A stretch of 18,174 nt of DNA, from contig JAWOEL010000073.1 of NCBI GenBank assembly GCA_046482735.1, positions 1-18,174 on the forward strand, given 5' to 3'. The translations under genes and the position numbers were made by a program. The notes beneath the pieces are model-generated. The model made no database searches. It saw only the letters and a program-made list of their open reading frames with translations, and had not been told where the DNA came from. Each line of letters begins with the position of its first letter. Positions within the stretch are counted from its first letter, which is position 1. Below are positions 1 to 7,481 of this stretch, piece by piece. Source of the DNA: JAQICB01 sp046482735. Lineage in GTDB: Bacteria; Bacteroidota; Bacteroidia; Bacteroidales; UBA1715.

Positions 1-116
1 GGATGATTGCCCTTCTTCCAGGTAGAAAAAGGGATGTGTTTACCAGCCCGGATTCTGGTCCAGGTTGGTATTTAAGGTCAATTCATTGGTAGGAAGAGGC
101 TATTCAGATACTGTAT

Positions 117-3100
117 TTGTTAACCATGTCCGGCAATATGCCAAATCCATATTCAAATGCCGGACCAACTCCTCCGCGTATTACCGGGGCCGAAACAAAT
201 GCTGATGGCACACAAGTTATTCTTAGCGTTAATAAAGATGTTATGACACCGGCTTCGTCGGAAATAGGAAATTTTGATTTTACAATTAATACAATAACAC
301 AAACATCTCCGTTTACTGCAATTTCTCTTGACGGAACTTCTACTATTGTGTTGGAGTTGGCTACTTCGGTAAGTATCGAAGCTGGTGATGTGATGTCAAT
401 TTCATATACACCGGGAACAATTCAAAGTACCGAAGACGTGGCTATGGAGTCGTTCTCAAATCAAACGGTAACCAATCGTTTAGCGGGGAACTCAACTCTT
501 GTTGATGACTGCGAAGATATGGATAATTTAAATGAGCTTGGCGGTGCATGGTTTACGTATACTGATGTTGATAATGCGGGAACGTCAACGATAGATCCAC
601 AAACTTCTGATACGGTTGATTTTACCATGACAGAAGATGGTGCAAATGGATCAGGATATGCTGCGGAGGTTACTTATACACTCGGTGAAACATGGGGAAC
701 AGATGATAATGATCCTTTTGTTGGTATTGGAACACAGTTAGGTGAAGATGAAACGCCAATGGATATTAGTGGTGCAACCGGTATTTCGTTCTATCATAAA
801 GGAGATGCCTGTGTCTTGGAAATATATTTACCAGATAATTTAGGAACAGATGCAAATTATGATACATATGCGGTGCCAGTTTCTTCTCATACAGATTGGA
901 CAAAAGTTGAATTGGCGTGGTCTGATTTTTCTCAAGCAGGTTGGGGAGATTCCTATGACTTAGATTTAACGGAAGTATATAAATTTCAATGGAAAATATC
1001 TGATGAGCCTACAACCGCAGGTGCTGTTGCAATTGACTATGTTGTTCTCGAAGGTCTTGCGGGTGGAAGTACACCAACAGTTGACAAATCGGGTCTTGTG
1101 GCTGCAATTTCAACTGCAGAAGATAATATAGCAACTGCTGTTCCGGGCACAGATCCGGGTAATTATCCGCAAACAGCTATTGATGATTTACAAACAGCGG
1201 TAGATGCTGCTCAATTAGTAGCTGCAGATTCAGAAGCTGATCAGGCTACTGTTGATCAGGCAGAGACGGATTTACTTGCTGCAATTGATGTGTTTAATGC
1301 AGCTCAGATTGAACCTTCTACAACTCTTATAGCATCAAATGAGTTGGCTTCAACAGAATTGTTGACGTATTGGTTTACGTATACTGATGTTGATAATAGT
1401 GGTTTGTCAACGGTTACTCCGGCTAACGGAGAACAATTTAATAGTATTACTCCCGGTGCTGATGGAACTGATTCTGCTGCACAGATAACCTATGAGTTGG
1501 ATCAGGGTGATAATACGAGTAATCCTTTTGTTGGTTTGGGTTTTAATACGAAAGAAGTTGAAACGGAATCATTTGATTTTAGTGGTACTGATGGCATTAG
1601 TTTTTATCATAAAGGTGATGCCTGTGATTTGGAAGTGTCTGTTCCTGAAAATATGGGCACTGCACCGAACTATGATACCTACTATGTAAGCATACCTGCA
1701 CATACAAGCTGGACAAAAGTTAGTTATAATTGGACAGATTTTGCACAACATGGATGGGGTGATGAGTATACTTTTGATATTTCTCAAATATATAAATTTC
1801 AGTGGAAGGTTGAAGGTGATACCGGTGATGTTGGAGATGTTGCTTTAGATCAAGTTGCAATAGTAGGTGGAAGTATTACCTTACCAACTGTACCGGAACC
1901 GGTTGATAAATCAGCTTTAACTACCTTAATTGCAGAAGCGAATACATTACATTCAGGTGCTGTTGTCGGTACTGAACCAGGACAATATCCTTCTTCGGCA
2001 AAAACTGCTTTTGGAACGGCAATTACGACAGCCGAAACGGTGGAGGCTGATGATGCTGCTACACAAGCTGAGGTAGATCAAGCAGTGATTGACTTGCAAG
2101 ATGCAATTGACACATTCGAGGCATCGGTTAATCCTGAATTAAATATTGATGTGACAGCACTTGAAACGGCTATTGCTGATGCTGAAGCGGTAGTGAATGT
2201 GAATGTCGGTTCTTTACCCGGACAACATCCGGTGAGTGCTCAGACAACTTTGCAGGCAGCAATTGATGATGCTCAGGCTTTAGCTGATAACCCAACGACT
2301 CAAGAGGCGGTGAATACTATGGTTATAAGTCTTGAAGATGCGGTTGCAACATTTGAAAATACGGTTAATCCTGAGGCTGATAAATCGGTATTGACAGCAT
2401 TAATTGCAGATGCGAATACGTTATATTCGGGTGCGGTTGTTGGTACTGATCCGGGACAATATCCTTCTTCGGCAAAAACTACTTTTGGTACGGCAATTAC
2501 GACAGCCGAAGCAGTCGAGGCTGATGATGTTGCTACACAAGCTGAGGTAGATCTGGCTGTGAGCGACTTGCAAGATGCAATTGATACATTCGAGGCTTCG
2601 GTTAATCCTGAATTAAATATTGATGTGACAGCTTTAGATGCTAAAATTGCTGACGCACATAGTACATTATCGTTAGCTGATATTGGAACTGCAGAAGGAC
2701 AGCATCCTCAAAGTGCGGCTGATGATTTGCAGACAGCTATTGATGACGCTCAGACATTGGTTGATAATCCAACTACGCAGTCGGCAGTTGATGCTATGGT
2801 GACTACTTTGAATGATGCAATTACGACCTTTGAGAATACAACTAACCCGTCGACAGGAGTAGATAAAGATGCTTTACAGTCTATTATTTCTTCTGCAGAA
2901 TCGACGCTTGCTAATGCAGATGAGGGTACTGCTGATGGACAATATGAAATTGGTTCAAAAAATGATTTGCAAAATGGTATTGATATTGCAAAGACTGTGT
3001 TCAATGATGCAAATGCGACACAGGCAGAGGTTGATCAAGCGGTACGTGATCTTGAAAATGCTCTTGATGTATTCCAGTCTCGTTTAATAGGGGTTGACAA

Positions 3101-3830
3101 GTCTACATTGCAGTCTTTAGTTTCAAGTGCTGAGTCTTTATATAATTCTTCTACAGCGGGAACAACTGTTGGAACATATCCTCAGTTGTCTATGGATAAT
3201 TTTCAGTATGCAATTAATAATGCTAAAGTTGTATTAATTAATTCTGGTCAGACACAGGCTGAAGTTGATCAGGCTGTAGATGATTTGCAAGATGCGATAG
3301 ATGTGTTTGAGGCTTCGCAAAATCCTGAGGTTGTTTCTAAAAGTGAATTGAGTGCTACTATTGCACAAGCACGTATGTTATATGATAATGCTGTTGTAGG
3401 TGATGGTCCTGGTGAATATCCTCTTCTGGCTACACATAATTTCATTTCTGCAATTGAAGATGCACAAGATGTCTATGATGATGAAACGGTTATTCAAATG
3501 ACCGTAAATCAAACTATACGTGATTTGGAAGATGCTATAGCAACTTTTGAGGCTGCACAGGTAGATGATTATGAAACAGCTGTTAATTCTGTAACATCTG
3601 TTGATGTAATGGTGTATCCTAACCCATGTGTGTCTGTTATAACAGTTGATGCTGATGCTGAAATAGCATCTGTTATGATTGTTTCGCGTAATGGTTCTGT
3701 TGTGCAAGTTGCTAATCCTAATCAGAATTCGGTTTCTCTTGATGTTGCTCATTTGGCACAGGGAACATATTTTGTAAATATTGAGTATGCTCACGGATTC
3801 AAAGAAACAGTGAAGGTGCTTAAAAAGTAA
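117..3830 (+). CDS. T9SS-sorted surface protein with two CBM-like domains and eight FIVAR-like repeats, 5'-incomplete
   Basis: Large secreted protein, probably displayed on or released from the outer membrane by the type IX secretion system. From residue 1 of the open frame I see a short beta domain (about 20-120) like the Ig/SwmB-type spacers of surface proteins. A CBM11-like jelly-roll candidate follows (about 128-315), then a FIVAR-like three-helix repeat (about 320-397) and a second copy of the CBM-like domain (about 401-585; both share WFTYTDVDN and ISFYHKGDAC). Seven more FIVAR-like repeats run to about 1150, each with DK..L near its start, P/GQYP in the middle and ATQAEVDQAV..L..AI..F near its end. 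The last 80 residues carry VYPNP, a GTYFVNI strand and a KVLKK end, typical of a type A sorting domain. No signal peptide is present. The frame starts at a TTG just after an in-frame stop at 90-92, so the true N-terminus lies upstream (see findings). Carbohydrate binding is inferred; no catalytic domain is visible. Confidence 0.8.
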   Translation: MLTMSGNMPNPYSNAGPTPPRITGAETNADGTQVILSVNKDVMTPASSEIGNFDFTINTITQTSPFTAISLDGTSTIVLELATSVSIEAGDVMSISYTPGTIQSTEDVAMESFSNQTVTNRLAGNSTLVDDCEDMDNLNELGGAWFTYTDVDNAGTSTIDPQTSDTVDFTMTEDGANGSGYAAEVTYTLGETWGTDDNDPFVGIGTQLGEDETPMDISGATGISFYHKGDACVLEIYLPDNLGTDANYDTYAVPVSSHTDWTKVELAWSDFSQAGWGDSYDLDLTEVYKFQWKISDEPTTAGAVAIDYVVLEGLAGGSTPTVDKSGLVAAISTAEDNIATAVPGTDPGNYPQTAIDDLQTAVDAAQLVAADSEADQATVDQAETDLLAAIDVFNAAQIEPSTTLIASNELASTELLTYWFTYTDVDNSGLSTVTPANGEQFNSITPGADGTDSAAQITYELDQGDNTSNPFVGLGFNTKEVETESFDFSGTDGISFYHKGDACDLEVSVPENMGTAPNYDTYYVSIPAHTSWTKVSYNWTDFAQHGWGDEYTFDISQIYKFQWKVEGDTGDVGDVALDQVAIVGGSITLPTVPEPVDKSALTTLIAEANTLHSGAVVGTEPGQYPSSAKTAFGTAITTAETVEADDAATQAEVDQAVIDLQDAIDTFEASVNPELNIDVTALETAIADAEAVVNVNVGSLPGQHPVSAQTTLQAAIDDAQALADNPTTQEAVNTMVISLEDAVATFENTVNPEADKSVLTALIADANTLYSGAVVGTDPGQYPSSAKTTFGTAITTAEAVEADDVATQAEVDLAVSDLQDAIDTFEASVNPELNIDVTALDAKIADAHSTLSLADIGTAEGQHPQSAADDLQTAIDDAQTLVDNPTTQSAVDAMVTTLNDAITTFENTTNPSTGVDKDALQSIISSAESTLANADEGTADGQYEIGSKNDLQNGIDIAKTVFNDANATQAEVDQAVRDLENALDVFQSRLIGVDKSTLQSLVSSAESLYNSSTAGTTVGTYPQLSMDNFQYAINNAKVVLINSGQTQAEVDQAVDDLQDAIDVFEASQNPEVVSKSELSATIAQARMLYDNAVVGDGPGEYPLLATHNFISAIEDAQDVYDDETVIQMTVNQTIRDLEDAIATFEAAQVDDYETAVNSVTSVDVMVYPNPCVSVITVDADAEIASVMIVSRNGSVVQVANPNQNSVSLDVAHLAQGTYFVNIEYAHGFKETVKVLKK
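549..1882 (+). repeat. Duplicated CBM-like domain (copies at about 549-1060 and 1371-1882)
   Basis: Two homologous coding segments lie 822 nt (274 codons) apart inside the surface-protein gene. Both begin with the same bases encoding WFTYTDVDN and share blocks encoding DPFVG/NPFVG, the SFYHKGDAC motif, NYDTY, a W.KV strand, GWGD and YKFQWK. The first FIVAR-like repeat sits between the copies, so the duplicated unit was probably CBM plus helical repeat. Confidence 0.8.
1905..2852 (+). repeat. 474-nt tandem duplication of a FIVAR-like repeat pair
   Basis: Two units of 474 nt (158 codons) lie head to tail at 1905-2378 and 2379-2852. Matching landmarks keep an exact 474-nt offset: the GATAAATC start (1905/2379), the block encoding GQYPSSAKT (1981/2455) and the block encoding NIDVTAL (2141/2615). 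The first half of each unit is nearly identical at DNA level and the second half has diverged more. Each unit encodes one DKS-type and one NIDVTAL-type helical repeat. Confidence 0.85.
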
Positions 3831-3848
3831 CAAATGTTTATATATTCC

Positions 3849-3887
3849 AAAAAAGCGGTTGCTTTAATAAAGGCAACCGCTTTTTTT
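3849..3887 (+). terminator. Rho-independent terminator after the surface-protein gene
   Basis: A stem AGCGGTTGC / GCAACCGCT with a short AT-rich loop is followed by seven T residues, 20-50 nt downstream of the stop codon. An A-run on the left side would let it work in the other direction as well. Confidence 0.9.
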
Positions 3888-4013
3888 ATGTTTTCTTTCT
3901 TGTAATATACACAGAATAGTTTCTTTTTATTTTAAGAATAACACTATAAGATGATATTATAATCTCAGGGAAATTAGTAATGTGTCAGCGTGTTTGTATA
4001 GGTTGATGCGTGC

Positions 4014-4050
4014 AAAAAAAAAGCAGAAATGATTATTCATTTCTGCTTTT
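4014..4050 (-). terminator. Terminator of the tRNA-His transcript
   Basis: A perfect 10-bp stem (GCAGAAATGA at 4023-4032, its complement at 4037-4046) with a 4-nt loop. Read on the - strand it is followed by nine U residues (the A-run at 4014-4022) and starts only a few bases after the tRNA-His 3' end. Confidence 0.85.
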
Positions 4051-4052
4051 TG

Positions 4053-4126
4053 GGTGGAAGACCGGGTTCGAACCGGCGACCCCTAGAACCACAATCTAGT
4101 ACTCTAACCAACTGAGCTACATCCAC
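4053..4126 (-). tRNA. tRNA-His (anticodon GTG)
   Basis: Full cloverleaf on the - strand: acceptor arm GTGGATG / CTTCCAC, D arm starting GCTCAGTTGG, anticodon stem CTAGA/TCTAG with loop TTGTGGT (anticodon GTG), and a T arm with TTCGAAC. The base before position 1 is G (4127), the extra G-1 typical of tRNA-His, facing discriminator C73. CCA is not encoded. Positions 6 and 67 would form a T-T (U-U) mismatch in the acceptor stem. It lies 58 nt downstream of the DUF2148 gene on the same strand, so it may share that transcript. Confidence 0.95.
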
Positions 4127-4145
4127 CATGTAATATTTTAGAATG

Positions 4146-4153
4146 CAAAAATA
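4146..4153 (-). promoter_or_regulatory. Possible -7 element of tRNA-His
   Basis: TATTTTTG on the - strand matches the Bacteroidota -7 consensus TAnnTTTG and ends 19 nt before the G-1 base of the tRNA. The same octamer precedes tRNA-Cys. No TTTG is found at the usual 19-21 bp spacing, so the call is weak in such AT-rich DNA. Confidence 0.35.
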
Positions 4154-4184
4154 ATACTTTTTTCTAATCAAAAAAAAAATAATG

Positions 4185-4721
4185 CTATTTTCTATCAAAG
4201 AAAATATTTTTTGAACTTGCTTGTAAAGGCATTCCGTATATAATATTAACATTATCCGGAAATATTGATAAATCTTTAACAGCCTGGCCAACAGTATACA
4301 TAATTCTATTGTCGATTCTGTGATCCATAGCAATTGACACAGCTGAACCAACAGCAATTCCTAAATCTCCCGTATTAAAAACACAAGGTATGTTTGGATA
4401 TTTTGCTTTTTCTGTGCAGTTTTCAAAACCACACATACCGCATTTTTTTAAATTGAGAGTTTGTATTTCTGTGCCTAAAAGAACCAGTGCACGACAGTTT
4501 TTAAGATTTTGTGCGTCCCGGTAAAAACTTGGTATGTTTTCTTCACTACTTATTTTTTCCATTTTAGCAATAATGGGCTCCAAATCATTGCCTGTTACAA
4601 TTTTGGTGTGTAATGTAGATTCGCCACGAGCTTTGGGAGCTGTTCTGGCTGCTGCCACCATTTCTTTGGCAACATGTAAACTTGCATCTTCTATAATTTC
4701 GTTTTCGTCGTATATAGCCAT
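4185..4721 (-). CDS. DUF2148 ferredoxin-domain protein
   Basis: A 178-residue protein of the DUF2148 (ferredoxin-domain) family; the biochemical role is not established. The N-terminal half (MAAARTAPKARG region, about 20-33) resembles the start of nitroreductase-like proteins. A cysteine cluster C94-x2-C97-x4-C102-x10-C113, in the motif KCGMCGFENC, is suited to hold an iron-sulfur cluster. The C-terminal part (about 118-165) is rich in G and V and ends with YGMPLQASSKNIFFDR, typical of the family. No signal peptide or membrane segment is seen, so it is probably cytoplasmic. Its ATG is 3 nt after the stop of the MORN lipoprotein gene, implying co-transcription and perhaps translational coupling. 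Length is normal for the family in Bacteroidota. Confidence 0.85.
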   Translation of the reverse strand: MAIYDENEIIEDASLHVAKEMVAAARTAPKARGESTLHTKIVTGNDLEPIIAKMEKISSEENIPSFYRDAQNLKNCRALVLLGTEIQTLNLKKCGMCGFENCTEKAKYPNIPCVFNTGDLGIAVGSAVSIAMDHRIDNRIMYTVGQAVKDLSIFPDNVNIIYGMPLQASSKNIFFDRK

Positions 4722-4724
4722 AAT

Positions 4725-5153
4725 TTATTCGTATGTTGTTTCTGATTGTAATGAACCATCTCGATTATAAAATTTCCATGTACCCGATGCCTGACCTTTA
4801 TCGAAAAAGCCTTCATAGTTTTTCGTGCCGTCATCAAACCATTCTGTAAATTCTCCATCATACAGATTTTCGTAGTAATGACATTCTGTTTTTTTATTAC
4901 CATTAATGTGCCACATAGTACTAGATCCGTGGCGCATGCCATCTTTTAGATAATATTCTTCTCGTTTTTCACCATTTATATAGTATCGTACAATTTTTGC
5001 CGGATTATCTGTTGTGTCTCCGGATTTATAATATTCAATTAAAGCCGGTGTGTTGTTTGGATGAACCGATACTACCTTTTTTTCAAGGTTTTCGGAACAT
5101 GAATATATCCCACATATTAAAGTAAGTATAGTAATAAGTTGTATAGTTTTCAT
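4725..5153 (-). CDS. MORN-repeat (YwqK-like) lipoprotein
   Basis: A 142-residue predicted lipoprotein. Residues 1-19 form a signal peptide (MKTIQLITILTL) ending in GIYSC with C19 as probable lipidated cysteine, followed by S-E-N. The mature part holds tandem MORN_2-type motifs: EYYKSGD, RYYINGEKREEYYLKDG, HGSSTMWHINGNKKTE, YDGEFTEWFDDG and GTWKFYNRDGSLQSE, a series of W/Y..dG.k.e hairpins. Related proteins are often labelled toxin-antitoxin antitoxin YwqK family, but nothing here suggests a toxin partner. It is the first gene of an apparent operon with the DUF2148 protein and possibly tRNA-His. A consensus promoter lies far upstream (5307-5337), leaving a leader of about 145 nt. The function of the MORN proteins in this phylum is unknown. 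Confidence 0.8.
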   Translation of the reverse strand: MKTIQLITILTLICGIYSCSENLEKKVVSVHPNNTPALIEYYKSGDTTDNPAKIVRYYINGEKREEYYLKDGMRHGSSTMWHINGNKKTECHYYENLYDGEFTEWFDDGTKNYEGFFDKGQASGTWKFYNRDGSLQSETTYE

Positions 5154-5306
5154 ATGTTTATGTTGTTATTAATAGTATTATTTATAAAATGTGTATTATT
5201 ATGGTTTGTAATGTAATAGCATTTTGCAATTTCACAAAATCATTGTTGTTTGTAAGTTTTTAAACGTTTAATTATGGTTTACCTCTATTTTTGAATTATT
5301 TTCTCA

Positions 5307-5337
5307 CAAAGATAATACAGAAATTTTTCAACCCAAA
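5307..5337 (-). promoter_or_regulatory. Bacteroidota-type promoter of the lipoprotein-DUF2148 operon
   Basis: On the - strand TTTG (5337-5334) is followed after exactly 19 bp by TATCTTTG (5314-5307), a full match to the Bacteroidota consensus TTTG-N19-TAnnTTTG. Transcription would start near 5300, giving a leader of about 145 nt. Confidence 0.6.
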
Positions 5338-5447
5338 ATTATTAAATGTTTGATTTCTCTATTCTGTGATTTTTACTTTTTTTAAAGGGATAGATATGTT
5401 TTGAAATAAAAAATAGTTTTTTTATTAAAAAATAATTAACAAAAGTA

Positions 5448-5478
5448 TTTGGCATTTATATAAAGTTTCATACATTTG
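5448..5478 (+). promoter_or_regulatory. Bacteroidota-type promoter of rplU-rpmA
   Basis: TTTG (5448-5451), a 19-bp spacer and TACATTTG (5471-5478) match the TTTG-N19-TAnnTTTG consensus of the Bacteroidota primary sigma factor. The predicted start is near 5485, about 27 nt before the rplU start. No Shine-Dalgarno sequence is seen, as is common in this phylum. Confidence 0.75.
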
Positions 5479-5510
5479 CAGTCCAATTTTTTAGACAGAA
5501 AAAATAAAAA

Positions 5511-5825
5511 ATGATGTACGCGATAGTAGAAATAGCAGGGCAACAATTTAAAGTTGCAAAGGATGATACAATATTTGTAAACCGTTTATCTCAACCGGAA
5601 GGTGAGTCAGTGGATTTTGGGTCAGTTTATTTGACTCAGGATGGAGACAACGTAAACGTGGGTACACCGGAAGTATCTGGTGCAAAAGTATCGGCAAAAA
5701 TTGTATCACATGTAAAAGGTGATAAAGTAGTTGTTTTCAAAAAGAAGCGACGAAAAGGATATCGAGTGAAAAATGGTTTCAGACCGTCTCTTACTCAAAT
5801 CAAAATAGAAGAAATTACAGCATAA
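5511..5825 (+). CDS. rplU: 50S ribosomal protein L21
   Basis: Component of the large ribosomal subunit that contacts 23S rRNA near L20. The protein begins MMYAIVEIAGQQFKV, the standard bacterial L21 opening, and carries the late basic RNA-binding stretch VVFKKKRRKGYRVKNGFRP (about residues 74-94) before the end ITQIKIEEI-like strand. Length of 104 residues is normal. Two adjacent ATG codons (5511 and 5514) are possible starts; most L21 proteins begin MYAIVE, so 5514 is at least as likely. It is the first gene of the rplU-rpmA pair, 20 nt ahead of rpmA, and has a consensus promoter immediately upstream. Confidence 0.97.
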   Translation: MMYAIVEIAGQQFKVAKDDTIFVNRLSQPEGESVDFGSVYLTQDGDNVNVGTPEVSGAKVSAKIVSHVKGDKVVVFKKKRRKGYRVKNGFRPSLTQIKIEEITA

Positions 5826-5845
5826 ACTTTTAAAATCGGAATACA

Positions 5846-6106
5846 ATGGCACATAAAAAGGGAGCCGGAAGTTCAAAAAACGGTAGAGAATCAGAAAGTA
5901 AACGTTTAGGCGTTAAAATTTTTGGTGGTCAGGTAGTGAAAGCAGGGAATATTATCGTTCGACAACGAGGCACTGCACATAATCCTGGTCTAAATGTAGG
6001 TCTCGGTAAAGATCATACTTTGTTTGCTTTAGCAGATGGTGTAGTGAAATTTCAAAAAAAGAGAGATAATAAGTCATATGTTTCTGTAGTAGACGCTCAA
6101 GCGTAG
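5846..6106 (+). CDS. rpmA: 50S ribosomal protein L27
   Basis: Large-subunit protein whose N-terminal tail reaches the peptidyl-transferase centre. It begins MAHKKGAGSSKNGRES, the mature form found in species without the cleaved N-terminal extension of Firmicutes, followed by RLGVKIFGGQVVKAGNIIVRQRGT and GLGKDHTLFALADG, both hallmark L27 motifs. Length of 86 residues is typical. It follows rplU by 20 nt and is followed by a strong terminator, so rplU-rpmA is probably a two-gene transcript. Confidence 0.98.
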   Translation: MAHKKGAGSSKNGRESESKRLGVKIFGGQVVKAGNIIVRQRGTAHNPGLNVGLGKDHTLFALADGVVKFQKKRDNKSYVSVVDAQA

Positions 6107-6133
6107 CAGAAATAGTATGTTATTTTAAGATAT

Positions 6134-6179
6134 ACTCCTGATTATATATTCGGTTATCGAATATTTTCAGGAGTTTTTT
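6134..6179 (+). terminator. Terminator after rpmA
   Basis: ACTCCTGA (6134-6141) pairs with TCAGGAGT (6167-6174), and the interior extends the stem with ATATTCG / CGAATAT around a small loop. A T-run follows at 6174-6179. Confidence 0.85.
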
Positions 6180-6209
6180 GTTTATTTTTGTTTGTATATA
6201 GTATTGATT

Positions 6210-7481
6210 ATGATTACACTTCAACGTATTAGGGATAATAAAAATGAGATAGTTGCTCTATTGCACAAAAAGCATTTCGATGCCGCACAAGTTGTGGAAA
6301 GCATTTTGCAATTGGATGATGAGCGAAAACAATTGCAGAAAAATTTGAATGCAAAACAGGCTGAATTAAATTCTTTGTCGAAAGACATTGGTGTGTTGTT
6401 TAAGGAAAAGAAGATTGAAGAGGCTCAGCTGGCAAAAGAACAAACAGGTGTATTAAAAAATCAAATTAAGGAATTAGAGTTTGGCTTTCAAACCTGTGAT
6501 CAGGATTTGCACAAACTGATTGTGACTATCCCGAATATTCCACATGATTCAGTGCCGGATGGTTCTTCTGATGATGATAATGTTGAAGTGTCTTCACATG
6601 GTAATATCCCGAAATTATCCCATACAAAACCGCACTGGGATTTGGCAGAACAGTATAATTTGATAGATTTTGAACTTGGTAACAAATTGACTGGGGCGGG
6701 ATTTCCTGTGTATATTGGCAAAGGTGCAAAATTACAACGTGCTCTTATTAGTTTTTTCTTAGATAGAGCTTACGAGGCCGGATATGAGGAATATATGCCA
6801 CCGATTATGGTTAATGAAGATTCCGGATTTGGAACGGGACAATTACCTGATAAAGAGGGGCAAATGTATCACGTGACAGAAGATAATTTGTACCTTATTC
6901 CTACTGCTGAGGTTCCGGTTACCAATATTTTTAGAAATACCATTCTTTCGCCTTCTGATTTTCCGGTGAAATGTACTGCATATACGCCATGTTTCCGTCG
7001 CGAAGCTGGTTCTTATGGGAAAGATGTACGAGGGCTCAATCGCTTACATCAATTTGATAAAGTTGAAATTGTACGGGTCGAACATCCTGACAATTCTTAT
7101 GCGGCACTCGACGAAATGGTACAGTATGTAGAGTCTTTATTACAAGCACTGGAATTGCCATATCGTGTTGTGCGCTTGTGTGGTGGTGATATAAGTTTTA
7201 CATCTGCTTTAACGTATGATTTTGAGGTTTATTCTGCTGCCCAGGAACGCTGGCTTGAAGTAAGTTCTGTTTCTAATTTTGAGGATTTTCAGGCTAACCG
7301 ATTAAAATTACGGTTTAAAGATGATGAGACTAAAAAAACTCGCTTAGCTCATACTCTTAACGGAAGTGCTCTTGCTTTGCCTCGAATTTTGGCTGCATTG
7401 CTCGAAAATAATCAGACTGCAGATGGAATTTCTATTCCCAAAGCTTTGGTATCATATACCGGATTTGCTAGTATTGAATAG
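6210..7481 (+). CDS. serS: Serine-tRNA ligase (class IIa)
   Basis: Charges tRNA-Ser and tRNA-Sec-type tRNAs with serine in the cytoplasm. The 423-residue protein has the long N-terminal antiparallel coiled coil (about 28-105) that grips the long variable arm of tRNA-Ser. The class II catalytic core follows: the TAE loop (T232-E234), motif 2 with FRREAGSYGKDVRGLNRLHQF (from F262), and motif 3 with GSALALPRILAALLEN (R392, E399), then the usual end PKALVSYTGF. I chose the ATG at 6210 (MITLQRIRDNK, the family opening); the frame is open from a TTG at 6192, but that would add MYIVLI with no family support. It sits downstream of rplU-rpmA, a common neighbour order in Bacteroidota, but behind a terminator. 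Confidence 0.97.
   Translation: MITLQRIRDNKNEIVALLHKKHFDAAQVVESILQLDDERKQLQKNLNAKQAELNSLSKDIGVLFKEKKIEEAQLAKEQTGVLKNQIKELEFGFQTCDQDLHKLIVTIPNIPHDSVPDGSSDDDNVEVSSHGNIPKLSHTKPHWDLAEQYNLIDFELGNKLTGAGFPVYIGKGAKLQRALISFFLDRAYEAGYEEYMPPIMVNEDSGFGTGQLPDKEGQMYHVTEDNLYLIPTAEVPVTNIFRNTILSPSDFPVKCTAYTPCFRREAGSYGKDVRGLNRLHQFDKVEIVRVEHPDNSYAALDEMVQYVESLLQALELPYRVVRLCGGDISFTSALTYDFEVYSAAQERWLEVSSVSNFEDFQANRLKLRFKDDETKKTRLAHTLNGSALALPRILAALLENNQTADGISIPKALVSYTGFASIE

Larger units (their letters stand above)
5154..5510. other. Divergent intergenic region between the lipoprotein operon and rplU
   Basis: A 357-bp AT-rich region without a credible gene. It contains one two-element promoter for each direction (5307-5337 leftward, 5448-5478 rightward), facing away from each other with about 110 bp between. 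The leftward leader contains a 12-bp palindrome TTAAACGTTTAA (5260-5271). I see no riboswitch-like motif. Confidence 0.6.

Noticed and set aside
1905..3560. Regular repeats considered as a CRISPR array
   Set aside because: Repeat units are about 235-240 nt, imperfect, in phase with the coding frame and encode protein helices; no short direct repeats with unique spacers.
3378..3833. 151-codon open frame antisense to the end of the surface-protein gene
   Set aside because: Low-complexity Ile/Asn/Tyr/Cys-rich translation lying fully over a well-supported gene; no family resemblance.
4037..4357. 106-codon open frame on the - strand running through tRNA-His
   Set aside because: It translates across the tRNA and the terminator hairpin and overlaps the DUF2148 gene in another frame.
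4725..5153. Toxin-antitoxin system based on the YwqK-like label
   Set aside because: The protein is a lipoprotein with MORN motifs, and its partner gene is a DUF2148 iron-sulfur protein; no toxin fold is seen.
6192..6209. Upstream TTG start for serS
   Set aside because: Would add six hydrophobic residues overlapping the rpmA terminator tail; the ATG at 6210 gives the standard family N-terminus.
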